Source: Sclerotiophoma versabilis
Taxonomy: Eukaryota > Ascomycota > Dothideomycetes > Pleosporales > Didymellaceae
DNA: 64,000 bases
Direction of reading: 5' to 3'
NCBI GenBank assembly: GCA_012274445.1
Contig: JAAROD010000044.1
Coordinates: forward strand, 496,001-560,000
Below, in pieces: positions 53,461 to 62,878 of this stretch. Made by a program: the position numbers and the translations under genes. Under the pieces are notes generated by a model. The model worked only from the letters and a program-made list of their open reading frames with translations. It was not told the DNA's origin and ran no database searches. The first letter of the stretch is position 1, and every line of letters begins with the position of its first letter.

Positions 53461-54972
53461 TCAAGCCTCAACCGGCTGGCACCAAGCATGCAAGTGTCTA
53501 TTGGGATAGTATGCCGCAATACACTCCCTCCATTCCATGTCCTCCGCCGTTGTCCCATCCAGGCTCAAATCGAAATGCCGGATCATGGTACTGAACGCAA
53601 CATACAGTTCGCACCAAGCCAGATTGTAGCCGAAACACGCCCTAGGACCCCTGCTGAACGGCACCAACCAATGATCCAAGTCTTTGCTGCCACCATCAAG
53701 CCACCGCTCCGGCTTAAAGGCGAGCGCTTCAGCAAATATCTCTTCCGACTGGTGCACGTGCAGTATCGCCATTCCAACGATAGTGCCCCCAGGGATCTCA
53801 TGCCCAGCCAGTATAGCGCCTGCTGGCGGTACTACACGTGTAAGTGACACACCTGAGGGAATGAATCGGAGAGATTCCTTGATCGTAGCCGTGAGCAGAG
53901 GTAGGCTTTCGAGGTCAGCTAGACTGGGTCGGACCTGCAGGTCCGGCCATACAGTCAGCAGTTCCTGTCTCAGACGCCGTAGCAATTCGGGACTCTGCAT
54001 TGCATGATAAGAACCCATGAGCATTGTATCAGCCACTGTGTTGGCACCGGCAAAGATAATGGTGAAGCCTTCGTCGTGCAACTGCGTCAAGTCTGGCACA
54101 GTCTGTGTTTTGCGGTATGCATTCGCGTCTAGCATACGATGGAAGATTGTCTGATGAGATGCCTCGTCGAGCTTCTCCGGTGAATGGAGGACTGTGTTTA
54201 GTTGGTTGTTGATAATATCGCGAACCTGGTAGATGCGTGGAGCCAGCTCGTCTGCGTTCGGCATAGCCTTCATAACCAGCCATGGTGGGATGGCGAAGGC
54301 TATGTTGCGGATCCAAGGAATATTTTTTAGCAAGGGCAAAATGGGGAGTGTAGCGTCCATGGCAAGGATAAGCGGGTCCGCGAACCCTGGTGCGTGTAGG
54401 GCATCGACGCACCCACCGAAGGTAAATCCCATAATGGTGTCGAGTGTGAAAGAGCGAAAAGCGTAAAGAAGGTCAATGGAGAAATGGGCTGCGTTCATCT
54501 TGCTGATGGACGAAGCAAGCTGGGTGGCATTGTGCCAGACAAGGCCCTCGATGTTCTGAATAGCCTTCCTTGAGAACATGGGCAACAGGACATCTCGCCG
54601 TTCCTTTGCTTGTGCATACTTTCGAAATACGAACGAACCTGACTTGAAGCCTGGTACACTATAAAGACCATCGTCCTTGTCCCAACGCTTGGACGCGTTA
54701 TAGATCTCGTGGAAAGAGGACGGGTTTCCAAAATGGAGCTCGTTTGGAGCTATTCGGACGATGTTGCCGTACTTCTTGTGGAGGCTGAAGAGCTCTTGAG
54801 CTAACGTTTCTTTCCTGACCACTTCTTTGTACGTCCTCCATAACGAAGTGGCGCCAGCCATGGCAGGCCCTGGGAATTTTCGCAAAGGATGGAAAAAGAC
54901 ATTGTATGCTAATTGGCACAGTAATACAATCAGGGGCACTATGAGCCACAGCCAGAAAATGGTTACAAACAT
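53461..54972 (-). CDS. cytochrome P450 monooxygenase A, 503 aa
   Basis: Single exon from the ATG at 54972. An N-terminal membrane anchor (FWLWLIVPLIVLLCQLAY) is followed by the hinge FFHPLRKFPGPAMAG. The I-helix is FAGANTVADT with the usual Thr, the K-helix ESLRF carries ExxR, and FKPERWL is the PERF-type block. The haem loop FSRGPRACFGYNLAWCEL is a perfect FxxGxRxCxG with the axial ligand near Cys446. The layout resembles fungal CYP families near the trichodiene/isotrichodermin hydroxylases, but the substrate is unknown. Its stop lies 105 bp from the stop of the Zn2Cys6 gene (convergent), so transcripts probably overlap. It is divergent from P450 B across 1.0 kb. Confidence 0.92.
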   Translation of the reverse strand: MFVTIFWLWLIVPLIVLLCQLAYNVFFHPLRKFPGPAMAGATSLWRTYKEVVRKETLAQELFSLHKKYGNIVRIAPNELHFGNPSSFHEIYNASKRWDKDDGLYSVPGFKSGSFVFRKYAQAKERRDVLLPMFSRKAIQNIEGLVWHNATQLASSISKMNAAHFSIDLLYAFRSFTLDTIMGFTFGGCVDALHAPGFADPLILAMDATLPILPLLKNIPWIRNIAFAIPPWLVMKAMPNADELAPRIYQVRDIINNQLNTVLHSPEKLDEASHQTIFHRMLDANAYRKTQTVPDLTQLHDEGFTIIFAGANTVADTMLMGSYHAMQSPELLRRLRQELLTVWPDLQVRPSLADLESLPLLTATIKESLRFIPSGVSLTRVVPPAGAILAGHEIPGGTIVGMAILHVHQSEEIFAEALAFKPERWLDGGSKDLDHWLVPFSRGPRACFGYNLAWCELYVAFSTMIRHFDLSLDGTTAEDMEWRECIAAYYPNRHLHAWCQPVEA

Positions 54973-55991
54973 GAGGTAAAAGAAGCTGTCGGATCCAGCT
55001 GATGCAGATGAGCAGGATTGAGAGACTGCGTGTGTATTGAGATCAGAATGTGATTACCGTCAGGCAGGCAATTATCTTTTATTCACCACCTTACGTGCAA
55101 GTCTCCATGTGCGAATCTTACGCGCTGCTTATTGCGGACCCCCCACTTCGCTTGAGAGAGTCATTTTCGGTTTAGCTGTCACCAGTCACACCCTTATCAT
55201 CATCTGGACAGTTAGTGAGCGGCCTAGAAGACCCACGGGTACCTGCGGGGGCTCAAAGTACAAGCCACATGCGCATTCATCTGAGGTACGCCCGCAGACA
55301 CTATGCGCTGCAGTGAGAGGCGGTAGGCCTTACATGCAGGTGCCCCTCAAAAGAGGTCTAAATTTTGAGTTGCAGGTCTGGCCGTAGGTCTAACTGAAGG
55401 TCTTGAGTTGCGGGAAACTACGCAGAATTGTTGTGTTTTAACTTCGATACTTACATCCACGGTTTGGAGTGAGGCAGAGAACAAATTCTTCAAATGGCTG
55501 AATCAATCTACATATATTTACAACATTAACGATGAAAGCTGGTGACGGCCCTTTGGCTCTTCAATCTAGGCGCTGATGTGTGGCTCCATACAATTGCACA
55601 AACCTACTGAGTTTGACCAAGGGCCATGCTCATCTGTAACATGTTTAGTTTCGCGTCAGCGTGCAGAAAGAACGACGTTGGTCGGATTACCCGGCTACCG
55701 GGCTTAGTCCCGTGCCACTATGGAGAGGCCTTGCAGGTGATTCCTGAACGGCTGGCGTAATGCTACATAAGCCGGAGGGTTCCGCATTAGGATACTTGGT
55801 CATGTAAGGCACGCCACTTGCATCTTTCGTTTGGTTTCCTTTAGGCATGATTTGAGCACTGTTCCGGAAGAGACCGCCGGTACCATTGCGCCGATTAATA
55901 GTTTTATGGATAATTTTTGTCAGCGATAAATGTTCCACGCGTCGAAAAATCCACAACATTCGACAACGCACAATCGAACTGCTTCAAATAA
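54973..55991. promoter_or_regulatory. bidirectional promoter of P450 A and P450 B
   Basis: The 1.02 kb between two divergent P450 starts. It holds a CGG-N5-CCG at 55683-55693 and a CGG-N6-CCG at 55865-55876, shapes bound by Zn2Cys6 dimers; CCGG elements cluster at 55691-55701. Plus-strand frame 55037-55387 is not supported. Motifs are seen, binding is inferred. Confidence 0.4.
55865..55876. promoter_or_regulatory. CGG-N6-CCG inverted repeat, possible Zn2Cys6 site
   Basis: CGGAAGAGACCG lies 116 bp upstream of the P450 B start. N6-spaced CGG/CCG is the Ppr1-type spacing. One copy per about 4 kb is expected by chance, so this is suggestive only. Confidence 0.3.
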
Positions 55992-57694
55992 ATGACTTTA
56001 CAACTTCTGGCCGGCGTTGTCTTGAGCGTATGGCTTTTTCACCGAGCAGTCCTGCTCTGGCGTTCGCCAGTGACAGTAGGAGAGAAGAAGCCGTGTGATC
56101 CCCCTTTGCTTCCCACTTCCATTCCATTCATTGGTCATATCTTGGGAATTGCTACCAAAGGTTCCAATACATACATATCCTCACTATGGTTAGTATTCCG
56201 CTCGCACGCGTTTTCTTCTCCGAAATGTCAAACCTGAGCTAATCGAAAGTCTCATGTAGTGCAAACCAAACCTCCTCAATTGCAACAATGAAACTTCCTG
56301 GTCAGGAGATGCACCTACTGCATCCTCTTGATGTCTCTAGCACCAAACACTTTACCGGAATGCAAACGCTAAGTCTCATGACAGTGTTTCGTGTCGCCGT
56401 GGGTCCCGCCATGGCCCTTGTGCCGGCGAGCGAGAAGTTCCTTACGGATCCGGATACAGGCAGTTCCAAGCGACAATTGTCAAAACTCTTCAATGAACAG
56501 CTCAGGAGTTTGAAGAATCTTCGCGGTTATTCTGCTCAGCTACAGTCAAAGATCGATGAACATTGGGCTAAGAATATGCCTTCTGGTCATGGGACGACCC
56601 AAATTAAGCTGTCAAGCTGGGTATTCGATATGCTTTCGTACTCGATGGGCGCCGTATTCTGGGGTGAAGGAGGGCCTTTCGAAGACGTTGTCTTCCGGGA
56701 GCAGCTCAGGTAAGCCAGATGAAGCTAAATATCCAATTGTGTAGGGATATGTTGAACTCACCAGATCTGCAGAATATTCATCCAAAACTTGGAAGCTCTG
56801 CGCAACCCAATCACGTTCCTCATACCACGACACCTCCGCTCAGCACGGGAATATGTCCGACAAAAGCTTGACCAAGCAGCTGAAGACGAGGCGTATGGCG
56901 TCGAAAGCCAGCAGCCAACTCTGTTCAGGCGCTTAGCTTCCCTGTACGAAGCGCGTGAGGTGCCTTCTGTAGGCTTTACAGACTGCCACTTGGTGGCCAT
57001 TGTAGGACTGCTGTCAAACGTCATCAACATAATGGCATGGGCGATGTACCACATCATAGCTGATAAAGAGCTAAAAGCATCACTGCACGCTGAGTTGAAA
57101 GCTGCGGTCATTGAGCCAACTGCTGTCCCCTCCAAAGAGGACGAGCTAGAGCTACAACTTGACCTCGACAGGGTCAGAAGCTCCTGCCCTTTGCTCTTGG
57201 CAACGTGGTATGAGCTATTGCGTGTGTATGGAGACTCACCTGTAGCACGGTACGTGCACCAAGACAGCATGTTTGATGCACAATATCAGGTCAGGAAGGG
57301 TTCCATCATCATGACTCCTATCCACTTGCACAATTTTGCTGAAGATATCTGGGGTCTAGATGCAGGAGCTTTTCGCCCAAATCGCTTTCTTCACAAAGAT
57401 ACTGGTAAGGTGGACTCAGAACTCGTCAAACATCTTGAGGTCTTTGGGCTTCCGGGCATGCACCAATGTCCAGGGAGATACTTGGCCATGAACATGATCT
57501 TGGCTCTTGTAGCGAAGACGCTGCTGAGCTTTGAGATGACTCCTGTGCACGGCGCAGTCTTAAGTGTTCCAAAACGGAAGGAGACTATGCTAGGACTGCC
57601 TGCTATGGGAAGCGATCCCGAAATCTCCGTCGAACGTTGTCCGGGTATTAGGTCGGTACATGTTGATTTCGAAAATGTGAGACCAGGGTGGTAG
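55992..57694 (+). CDS. cytochrome P450 B, 522 aa, CYP7/CYP8-like haem loop
   Basis: Three exons, 55992..56188, 56260..56709 and 56773..57694; donors are GTTAGT and GTAAGC. The N-terminus is a membrane anchor (LQLLAGVVLSVWLFHRAVLL) and Pro-rich hinge (LPTSIPFIGHILGIA). The haem loop is FGLPGMHQCPGRYLAMNM with the ligand near Cys448: it has Cys-Pro-Gly-Arg and lacks the Arg two positions before Cys. K-helix: WYELLRVYG (ExxR). The I-helix segment LVAIVGLLSNVINIMAWAMY lacks the acid/alcohol pair (no Asp/Glu-Thr). Both traits recall CYP7/CYP8-class enzymes (sterol 7-alpha-hydroxylases, prostacyclin synthase) and related fungal P450s, some of which isomerise rather than hydroxylate. The substrate is unknown. 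Confidence 0.9.
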
Positions 57695-59068
57695 CAATGG
57701 TGCATGTAGACACAGCAGATGCAATGAAAATGATTGGTATCTCGCATAAGTAGTCTAAGTGAGCCAGAGCAATCAGGTTCTTGACTGGGAACGCAAAAAG
57801 CGAGCTGGTTACCTCCCACCAGTAAGAGATCTTTAAATTGCTGAACATCCCGTTCTCCACCCCACGTCCCGCGGTAAAATCCCAGATAAGTAGACTTTCC
57901 TTGACAGTCACTACCAGACCCACATACACTACTGGTTGTGATACCATAGTACGTGCAGTAGCAGTCGTCCGGTCCGGAACCTAGGAGTCCTGGCAGCGGA
58001 CGGGTCGAGCCGCTGAGCCCCTAATCTTGTGTTGGGCAGGAGGCCTGATGTATGCATGTATCCCCAAAAGTGGAAGGCCCCCACAGGAGGTCCGCTTAAA
58101 GTCCCTCAACGCTCCGTTAGGCAAATGGCTTTACGAGGATTTCAACGGCCAAGGCCTACTCACAACGTATGATTGAGGATATTCGAGCCTCGATAATCAA
58201 TCTAACGTCGGAATCCGATGTGGCTACCATTCACCAGCCTGTATTGAGAAGGATTGTGAGCTCGAGTCAAGACAGAAGCATGCTGATATTCGCGTTGGGT
58301 GACAGCGAGCCAGACTAATGAAGTTGTCGGTGCACAGCAAGGCTGTGAAGGATCGCGGGATTCTTCTCGACACTATAGCGTGGGAAACCCCTGCCAGCGT
58401 CCCGGGCACGTGCGAGATCCCACCAACCATCTCTTCCACCGATAACTAAATCCTATCCGCAGCCACAAGGCCCCCAGACTTGTAATAAACTTGACTGCAG
58501 TGGCCCAACCGTGTATCTTGGCTGTATCTCTATACATGCCAGCCGTGTTTCTTTGCATGCTACAAACGCGGCTTATGCACTATACGGACAACACCCACTT
58601 TTGGGTTGATACACGCGGACCGTAGCGTCAACCTAAAGGCACGGGAGACTTTGGGTACCTGCCAGAACTGGTCTTGCCAACAGCAATAGCCTGATTCGAG
58701 GCTCGGGAGACTATCAGTGAACACAACTTGCTGACAGTGTGCTGACAGAGGATTCCCGACTATGCGCTTGACAGCGAATCAGGTCACGTAACTTTCGCAC
58801 TACTATGTAACGCTGTTCAGTCTTATGGCTGCCAAGCATGAGCGATATCGCTCAACGGGTCGCTTTCAATGGAACCGTAAGATGCGCTCCTGCAGTAGCG
58901 GGTTCAGGCAGTGAGGTCTCATCCATCTCTGAATGCACAGGACTAGCCGTGGTCTAGAGCGGGTGCTGGTCTCTGACATAGCATTGTGCCTATCTTGTTT
59001 GTTGTGATTCTATGAGTGAAATCCCTCAACTCAGACCAACAGATTCCTCCTACTCCTGTTGAATTCTG
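57695..59068. other. gene-free stretch between P450 B and P450 C
   Basis: About 1.4 kb with only short frames. It contains the CGG-N6-CCG at 58001-58012. No backbone enzyme, transporter or RNA gene is visible. Confidence 0.45.
58001..58012. promoter_or_regulatory. CGG-N6-CCG inverted repeat, possible Zn2Cys6 site
   Basis: CGGGTCGAGCCG lies about 1.06 kb upstream of the P450 C start and has the same spacing as the site before P450 B. Chance occurrence is plausible. Confidence 0.25.
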
Positions 59069-60716
59069 ATGTCCTCAGCAATGGCATTCTTCGACAACCT
59101 GACAACCAGCGTCAATACAACCCTGTACGATGCTGGGAGTCAGGCCAATGAGCAATCTCAACGCGTAAATTTTTACCTTCTTTCCACGCTCATCCTCATA
59201 ACTATCGTTCCTGTATACAGACTTCTCAAGATCTACAGTCACGAGATCCCAAAGAATGCACCACCAGTGGTGAAGGGCAACCTTCCCTTAAGTGGTGTTT
59301 GGGGCTTTTGGGGAGCCAGGTGGGACTGGTGCAAGAGAGCCAGAGACTGGAGCACGACAGGAAACTACAGTTTTCATGTTGGACGACATCATGTCATTGG
59401 GCTCTCGGGGGATGAGGGTCGTCAAGTCTTCTTCGACAACAAAGAGCTGGGTCTGGTCGAAGGGTATGTATAGTATCAATTTTTAGGTGTCTGCGCGTAC
59501 GGACTGACTGGCTGCAAGGTATGCAGCTCTATTTGGCGAAGCCCCAAGTATACAAGAGCGCGACAATCTCAATGGACTAGACGAGCACACAAGTCCTTTT
59601 AACCGTCGCATGGCGTGGTCCCAAAAAACCGACCAGTTGCACAAAATACTTCCGATCGTAATTGCGGACGTACGGGACGGGATTGAGGCCCTATCGAGGG
59701 ATGCACAAGGCGTCACAAATCCATTTGACAGCATTTACAGACTGGTATTCAAGTTGACTATTCGCCTGGTCGGCGCTGAGGAACTCGCCGAAGACCCAGT
59801 ACTCCGAAGGAAGTTCGAGGGGTATTTCACTATGCTCGATGAGACGGCAGGACCTATCTCGGCTATGTTTCCTCGGTTCCCATGGCCGAGCATGATCAAG
59901 CGTTTCTACGCCGGTGCTAGGATGTACATGATTCTGGACAAAATCGTCAAGAAGAGACAACAGACGGGCAGGAAGCCAGACGATCCCCTGCAGAACTTGT
60001 TGGATCGAGGTGATGACATGAAGGAGATCGTCTACTTCGTGACAGGCGCACTTTTTGCAGGTCAACTCAACACTGGGGTGAATGCAGCCTACGTTCTGTG
60101 CTACCTCGCCACCTCACCCAAGTGGCTTGCCAATATACGCGCAGAAGTCCACGAAGCAGCAACCAAATATGGAACAAACGACCCTAACGCCTCGCTCCTT
60201 GACAAGCTGGCTAGTCTTCCCCTCGAAGCCTGGGAGTCAGAGTTTCCCTTGATTCAGCTGTGCCTGCGCGACTCAATCCGCCTCAACATGCCCGGCGTTT
60301 TCTTCCGAAAAAACCTCAGCGACCGATCCATCGCCACCGGTCACGGCAACGAAGTCATTCCTCCAGCGTCTTTCCCTATATACCACGTAGCCGACGCGCA
60401 CCGGGACCCTGAAGTATGGGCCGAGCCTGACAAGTGGGATCCAGCACGATATCTACCAGACCGCGCCGAAGACAAGAAGAAGCCGCGCATATACCAAGGC
60501 TGGGGACTAGGACGCCATCCGTGCCAAGGCATGCGATTTGCCAAACTGGAGGTGAACATCATCACGGCATTCTTTGTCGCTGCGTTTGATTTCGCTGACG
60601 GCTTGGAGGATGAGACAGGCAAGAAGCTGAAAGAGATGGATAATGGCAACATCAATGACATTGCAAACAACGTGCCGAAGAAGCCATACTTTCTGAGGTT
60701 TACGTCGCGAGAATGA
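59069..60716 (+). CDS. cytochrome P450 C, 530 aa
   Basis: Two exons, 59069..59463 and 59519..60716 (55-bp intron, GTATGT...GCAAG). After a short lumenal start there is one membrane helix (NFYLLSTLILITIVPVYRLL) and a hinge (IPKNAPPVVKGNLPLSGVWG). The I-helix is ALFAGQLNTGVNAAY. The K-helix reads RDSIRL, so Asp stands in place of the nearly universal Glu of ExxR. The PERF block is WDPARYLPDRAED. The haem loop is WGLGRHPCQGMRFAKLE with the ligand near Cys467. The pattern (GWGxGRHPCxGMRFAKLE) occurs in a widespread group of fungal P450s of unknown or varied substrates. It lies in the same direction as P450 B and the cupin gene. Confidence 0.92.
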
Positions 60717-61094
60717 TGCTAGCTTACTGAAAGTGTCTGGGCAAGGCATGGAACCCAGTGATGAATGCTAGCAACATCTCACAAATCCATGTTATCGGCG
60801 GTCTGCCATGATTCTTTAGTGTAATCGAGTACTTCCAGTGAGAGGACGTGTTGTAGTTGTATAGAACTCACCACCCAACTGGCGCTAGGCCCAATACAGT
60901 CAACCAATCCCTACCCTGTTCATCAGCAAGTATGCACTCGAGCAATTCCACTGACCCCACATACACTATAAATGATGTTAACTTGACGTAGTTTCAAGGG
61001 CGAGCGGAGACGCTCTTCTTATCAGAATGTTACTGCAGCTGTCTAGCGATGCCCTCAGAAACCACCCCTCCGTTGCTGACATCACGTTACCGTC
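60717..61094. other. gene-free stretch between P450 C and the cupin gene
   Basis: The 378 bp probably hold the P450 C 3' flank and the cupin promoter. Nothing is recognisable. Confidence 0.4.
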
Positions 61095-61555
61095 ATGGAC
61101 GACGCAAAGACTACAAAGCCTATCGTGCTCGGCGTAGACGGTATCGCAAATATCGCCTCAAATAGCTTTCCAGATCCGAAATTGGAGGCGATGTATCTTG
61201 GAAAACCCTCATATCTTCCCCACAGACCTCAACGAATACATTCACCGTCGGCATAGCCACGTGTGCACCGGGGATGTCAGCCGGATGTCGGGGTCACTTG
61301 AAGCTGCACCGCCATCAGCAAGCTGAGATATACCATGTCACTCAGGGCAAGGGAATTGTTACTATCGATGGTGAAGAGCATGAAGTGATCAAGGGAAGTG
61401 TGGTGTGGATACCCAGAGATGCGGAGCATGGAATTGAAAATGCAGGAAAAGAAGATCTGATCTGGCTGTACGTTTTTGCCGCGAATGGGTTTGAGGATAT
61501 TGTGTATCGGTTTGACGAGCCCGGGCCTGGCAAGAAAAACAGAGCTAAGTTATAG
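61095..61555 (+). pseudogene. small cupin-fold protein gene with an apparent one-base frameshift
   Basis: From the ATG at 61095 the frame reads MDDAKTTKPIVLGVDGIANI ASNSFPDP, as in fungal RmlC-like cupins. Near 61178-61182 the similarity jumps to the next frame (IGGDVSWKTLISSPQTSTNT then FTVGIATCAPG), which continues to the stop at 61555. One missing base in the AAA at this point explains the break; no intron fits. The cupin core is intact: GHLKLHRHQQAEIYHVTQGKG with the His-x-His-x3-4-Glu metal pattern, then GSVVWIPRDAEHGI and a later Leu-Tyr-Val strand. A seven-residue insert between CAPG and GHLK derives from an imperfect repeat of CCGGATGTC. Possible roles in clusters include dioxygenase, isomerase or cyclase; none can be assigned. 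A sequencing error is possible. Confidence 0.65.
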
Positions 61556-62878
61556 GCCATTGGCATGTCGTTTGTATCAATTTGGGATCGTGAGAAGTGC
61601 TACAACTGAGCTGTGACTGTAGAAACGTCGAGATTCCTCCAAGAGATTCAGAACAGACAACGCAAATGTCTACTTCGAGCCGTACTCTGTGCTAAAGCTT
61701 TTCCTTCCATGCTTGGTCTGAAGAAGACATTCAATCTCTTTGGAACAGTGATTATGCAACAGGCCATGTCGAGACCGCCACGAGATACAAGCATCTGATA
61801 CGTAAGACTGTGCATGATGTTTTTACGCTGATTACATATGGACATCGGATAAATCTGTCAATCGATATGGCAGTTTCAATTGACGGTGTATAGTTCGAGT
61901 TCACGCTGTCTGTGCTGTGTTTTGAGCTCTTGGAGGTAGTCGGGCGTGATCGCTTTCCGAAGATCATTTGGATATGTCAAGCCGAAGTTGCGCTCTCGGA
62001 TTTGTGTCATCTTATCATCTTCTCTTTCGAGCTTCTCGTCGTAGACGTCCATCCTGCTCGCATTATCGTTTGGAATTTTGTCGCAGCACGAGATACCCAT
62101 TGCGTGGACCATCAGGAGATACGGACTGCAGCCTCCTGGATGAAGAGGAAGCCCATAGGAACTTGGATAACCTGGTTACGATGCTTGCTACATTGGAAAG
62201 GTCTAGCTCAGTTGGACAAACCTCCTTAGTCTCCGTTGTAAGATCGACGATGCAACTTAATGTGATTATAGACGATGTTGGTCACCAATGTCTCAAAATT
62301 TACTTGGAGAACTCTGCTCGAATCGGTTGCAAACACCACAGCCCGACTTACAGTCTGGTAAGCAGGTTTCCCGTTAGAGTTTGAGCTGGCGATCGTGCTT
62401 TATTTTCAAGCGCTTACAGCGTCTGATGGCGGGTGCAATGGTGGGTGGAAGCCAGTCAGGTTTGTTACATCTCTCGAGAGATCAGATAAAGTAAGGTAGG
62501 TACCCTGAGAATATTTCCCTGCTTGTGTCTAGAGCACAAGACTATGCATGAAGTTGGTAGGCTGCAAGGTTGGGACTGAGGTTTGAGCAAGCGCTGAGCC
62601 GCAAGGACGATGTAACCGTGTTTCGGTGCAACAGAAAGGAGCAGAAGTGATACCCTTTTCGAAGCAGTTTTTTTTTAAGTACAACTAATTTGATCATAGT
62701 AAAGGAAATCCAACAACAGACGCCTCGCTGTACAAACATGCACATCAAGGTCTGTCATGCCATCATTACGCATCATCTAAACAACGATAGTGAAGGAAAT
62801 ACAACAAGGGGGCAGAATATATAGGGAAAAGGTAGATCGAAACGAACATCGGATCAAACAGGACTGCAACAACACCAT
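61556..62878. other. gene-free stretch left of the Mg transporter gene
   Basis: About 1.3 kb. A minus-strand frame at 61876-62112 looks protein-like (MDVYDEKLEREDDKMTQIRE, then FGLTYPNDLRKAITPDYLQEL) but has no intact upstream context, so it may be a gene remnant. A run of about ten T lies near 62670. No tRNA could be confirmed. Confidence 0.4.

Noticed and set aside
62205..62290. tRNA candidate, because TCTAGCTCAGTTGGA looks like an A box
   Set aside because: No matching B box (GGTTCGANNCC) or acceptor stem pairing could be found at the right distance.
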